A stretch of 64,000 bases of DNA, from NCBI GenBank assembly GCA_029224185.1, contig CM055198.1, forward strand, positions 1,550,001 to 1,614,000. Direction: 5' to 3'. The DNA is from Karalla daura (taxonomy: Eukaryota > Chordata > Actinopteri > Chaetodontiformes > Leiognathidae). The notes beneath the pieces are model-generated. The model was not told where the DNA came from and did no database searches. It saw nothing but the letters and a program-made list of their open reading frames with translations. Shown here piece after piece: positions 61,431 to 64,000 of the stretch; the stretch's first letter is position 1, and the number at the start of each line of letters is the position of its first letter. Both the position numbers and the translations under genes were made by a program.

Positions 61431-61949
61431 GTCGGCCAAAATTAACATGGTTTGTGCCCCTGATGTTTTGGTGCACCTTCTCTGGTTCACTCATTCTGGC
61501 ATTGGCGATTAAGAAATAAAGAGCAGAAACCAACCTTTGTCTCATCGTGCCACGGTATGCTCATTTCCTATTTGTTGTAACTCTTGTAGTATATTATCCA
61601 TCTCTTTAATTTCTATAGATCCGGCAGTCTATTGTATGCAGTGAGATCATTCTGAAGATCACAAGTAGCAGGATTTTTTTCCCAGTAACTTCTTCTACTG
61701 GTCAGTTAATTCAAGTTAGTCAAGTCGGTTTAATCAAATCAAAGATATTGGTCTAAAACAATTACAATACAAACATTTGTTGTGTACATTTTATGGACAT
61801 AGTATACTTTTCCCCTCAGCGTTGCTTTTTAAGTATTGTAATCATTTTCACAATAACCAAAATAGGTGACAGACAGATGGGAACAGGAGGTCACGGTCAT
61901 GTCATATTGTCTGTCTGCCCTAGGATTCACAATACTACCCTGTTCATCA

Positions 61950-61972
61950 GAACACACACACACACACACACA
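61950..61972 (+). repeat. Short (CA)n tract
   Basis: About 23 bp of CA units. A similar tract lies at 62080-62101. Confidence 0.9.
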
Positions 61973-62861
61973 CCCATATAAACACACTGTCTTGAAAGAA
62001 GGCGCCCTTGCTTCCTTGCTCCTTCCTGTCTTCCTTGTACAGAACCAGGCCCCTCTGTAACCCCAACAGACACAAGCACAAACACACACACACACACACA
62101 TGCACACGCATTCCTGCATACTGTGAAAAATTGTTCATGAAACAATAGAAGGATGGCTCACTTTGGAGTCATCGCTCTGCTGTGTTGACAGACATGGAGT
62201 GACAGAAACATCAAAGTGCGGTTGGGGTGAAAGTTAGTGATTGAATGGAGTAATGCGAAAAATGAAAGTGAGATAGATGAGAAGGAATGAAGTAAAGGGA
62301 GGGACATATGAAGGGACCAACAGGAAAGCTGGGATCTCAGGTGGCATGGTTCTAAATCACACTTGTTATGAAGGAGAGCACTTAGGCCAACTGGCCCTCA
62401 TAGTGATACCTTTTTGGGGTTGTGTGAATGTGTTTGTGCGTCGGTGTGTGTCTGCCCATTTGGAATAGACAGACAGTGCTGAACTAACCTTAACCTATGG
62501 TTTTGTTGTAGCATAAAATAAAGACCAGGGTCAGAATGAAAGATCTTATTTTAGCTTTGCTCCACTCCAATCAAACGGAAGCCTCAATACCTATGATGGA
62601 AGCTTTGGCCTCCAAACAAGAACACGACGCATGGAGTCCTGGCACAAATAGCTGCTTTTCATGTCTGACGCGTTGTTCAAATCACTCAGCAAGACTGCTA
62701 ATTGGATTGCTACATGGCTCCGCCAAAGGGTGTTTTTTCTGATGATCTCTGGACAGCATCATGCAAGTTTGAAAATGTGAATGTGTAAGATGACAGCTGA
62801 GTGTGGGGGGCCGGTTGAGTAGTAAATCGTACTTCCTTTCACATATAACATCATGCTCACA

Positions 62862-63035
62862 CACACACACACACTACTGTACTCACTCATAAATACCACT
62901 ACACCCTCTCACACATACTACTATATTCTCTTATAAACACTACTATACCCTCTTACATACTATTATAATGTCACATAACCACTACTAAACTGTCTCACAC
63001 ATGCCACTTTACTCTTGCATAAACACTACTAAACT
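62862..63035 (+). repeat. Degenerate minisatellite
   Basis: After a short (CA)n run, units of about 28-32 bp with the pattern ACTACTATACYCTCTTACAYA repeat about five to six times with heavy drift. Confidence 0.65.
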
Positions 63036-63599
63036 GTCTACTATGACTTGACCATGACCTTAAATACTGGATATATACACTTTTTGGTATTGTACACTTG
63101 TACACTATGTCAGTTACCAGTTAATGCATAATAAAAGAAATCTGACATTGATGCTTCTATAACTCCAGCAAGCTTGGTTTTCATCAAAATATACAGTTAA
63201 TATTACAATTTTTTGTACGAAAAATAAAAGTACCATAAAATTAAATAACAGAAACCGTTGAACTGCAGTGTTTTCTGTGTTGATAAACTTTTCAGACAAG
63301 CATTTGTACTAAAACATGTTGTTCCTCTACCCCTTTAGTATTCATGAGATGTAAACATAGCAAAATGTGTCTATGCCAATAGGTCATGAGAAGTTCATCT
63401 GCCAGTTCAGTGTAGGGAAAGGTCATGTAGGTCTCTGTTTATCTGTTGTTTTGAAGATAAACTGGCGACAAGACATCCTGCCACATGTAAATATAGAAAC
63501 CTAGCCCCCCCCCCCCTCTCTACCGCTGCCACCAGTGTTGATAAAAACTCTATCATTTGTGTAATTTCTGGATGCACAACACAAATGAGTCACATTTGC

Positions 63600-63900
63600 T
63601 TTCGTGTCGGGCTTCCGCCTGTTTTTGCGCTCCGGGTGTGAATTTTGGCATGCAGAGGTGCTTTTCCTAGGCTGGCACAGGACAGCAGGGTGAGGCGAGC
63701 CAGGGCCCGGCAACCTAGCCACAACAGCTGCTCTGTGATTGTCGCCAGCGAGGACAGCGTTGATTTTTGGGAAGGAACTGTAGAAAAGTATACATCCTTC
63801 TCCAAGCTGCCAGCCCGGGCCATCAGCACACCTAAAAATAGAGGCTGCAATTGGCCATCTTCTTGTCACAGTTAAAATCTGGAAGGGCTATTTATGTTAC
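63600..63900. promoter_or_regulatory. Candidate intronic regulatory block with MEF2-type site
   Basis: An exact MEF2 consensus CTAAAAATAG lies at 63832-63841, with CTATTTATG (one mismatch) at 63888-63896 and ATTGG and CAGCTG words between or near. The surrounding sequence is complex and unique-looking. Confidence 0.35.
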
Positions 63901-64000
63901 CCCCACGCACCCCACCCCGTCTTCCCCATATTTTTCCTTTTTTTTTTTTTCTCTCTCTCCAGCCATCCTCCCCTATAGGATCGGTGTATTGTTATTTGAG

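Larger units (their letters stand above)
55440..64000 (+). other. bcas3 intron after exon 10, to window end
   Basis: The next BCAS3 coding segment, which in human begins KLNSQDSYNN, was not found, so the intron runs past the window. It holds a hairpin (55537-55596), two LINE relics end to end (55760-57440 and 57540-60815, each with insertions), a partial MITE (61285-61430), CA tracts, a degenerate minisatellite (62862-63035) and two unique-looking blocks (62520-62760 and 63600-63900). Confidence 0.85.

Overview
The window is a piece of a vertebrate, almost certainly teleost fish, nuclear genome. It is gene-poor and dominated by one large split gene. Ten internal exons on the + strand, between 9243 and 55439, join in one open frame (1224 nt, about 408 codons). 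They match BCAS3 (Rudhira), a WD40/PROPPIN-like protein linked to autophagy and the cytoskeleton. All ten have AG/GT borders and every junction phase agrees, so the gene looks intact. The first and last coding exons lie outside the window: the piece starts near residue 110 of the human protein, as I remember that sequence, and ends after the SPSGSPLHG stretch. Exon identity was judged from remembered protein sequence, not from a database search.

Layout: 1-9242 is intron or flank 5' of the first visible exon, holding an L2-like LINE relic and several MITEs. Exons 1 and 2 stand alone in 6-11 kb introns. Exons 3-8 (26727-33539) form a compact cluster that includes a 91-nt intron, an interstitial telomere-like repeat and a CpG cluster. 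Exon 9 (45153) and exon 10 (55109) are again separated by introns of about 10 kb. From 55440 to the end is the next intron, packed with LINE relics.

The rest is a mosaic of degenerate fish mobile DNA: three kinds of non-LTR retrotransposon relic, a Tc1-type transposase fragment, two hAT-type non-autonomous elements with clear 8-bp target duplications, other MITEs, tRNA-type SINEs, a CpG-rich composite repeat in three structural forms, a possible Gmr1-like gag (SCAN-type) relic, and many microsatellites. Several elements are nested. Some intronic stretches are complex, non-repetitive and rich in homeodomain-, TCF- or MEF2-like words. They may be conserved regulatory elements, because BCAS3 neighbours the developmental genes TBX2 and TBX4 in vertebrates, but conservation cannot be judged from one sequence.

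I see no rRNA, no intact tRNA gene, no CRISPR array, no second intact protein gene and nothing that supports a new multi-gene system. The least ordinary items are the glycine-rich insert in exon 10, the three-form CpG-rich repeat, the SCAN-like gag relic, the telomere-like repeat beside a CpG cluster, and simple repeats lying directly against the splice acceptors of exons 3 and 8.
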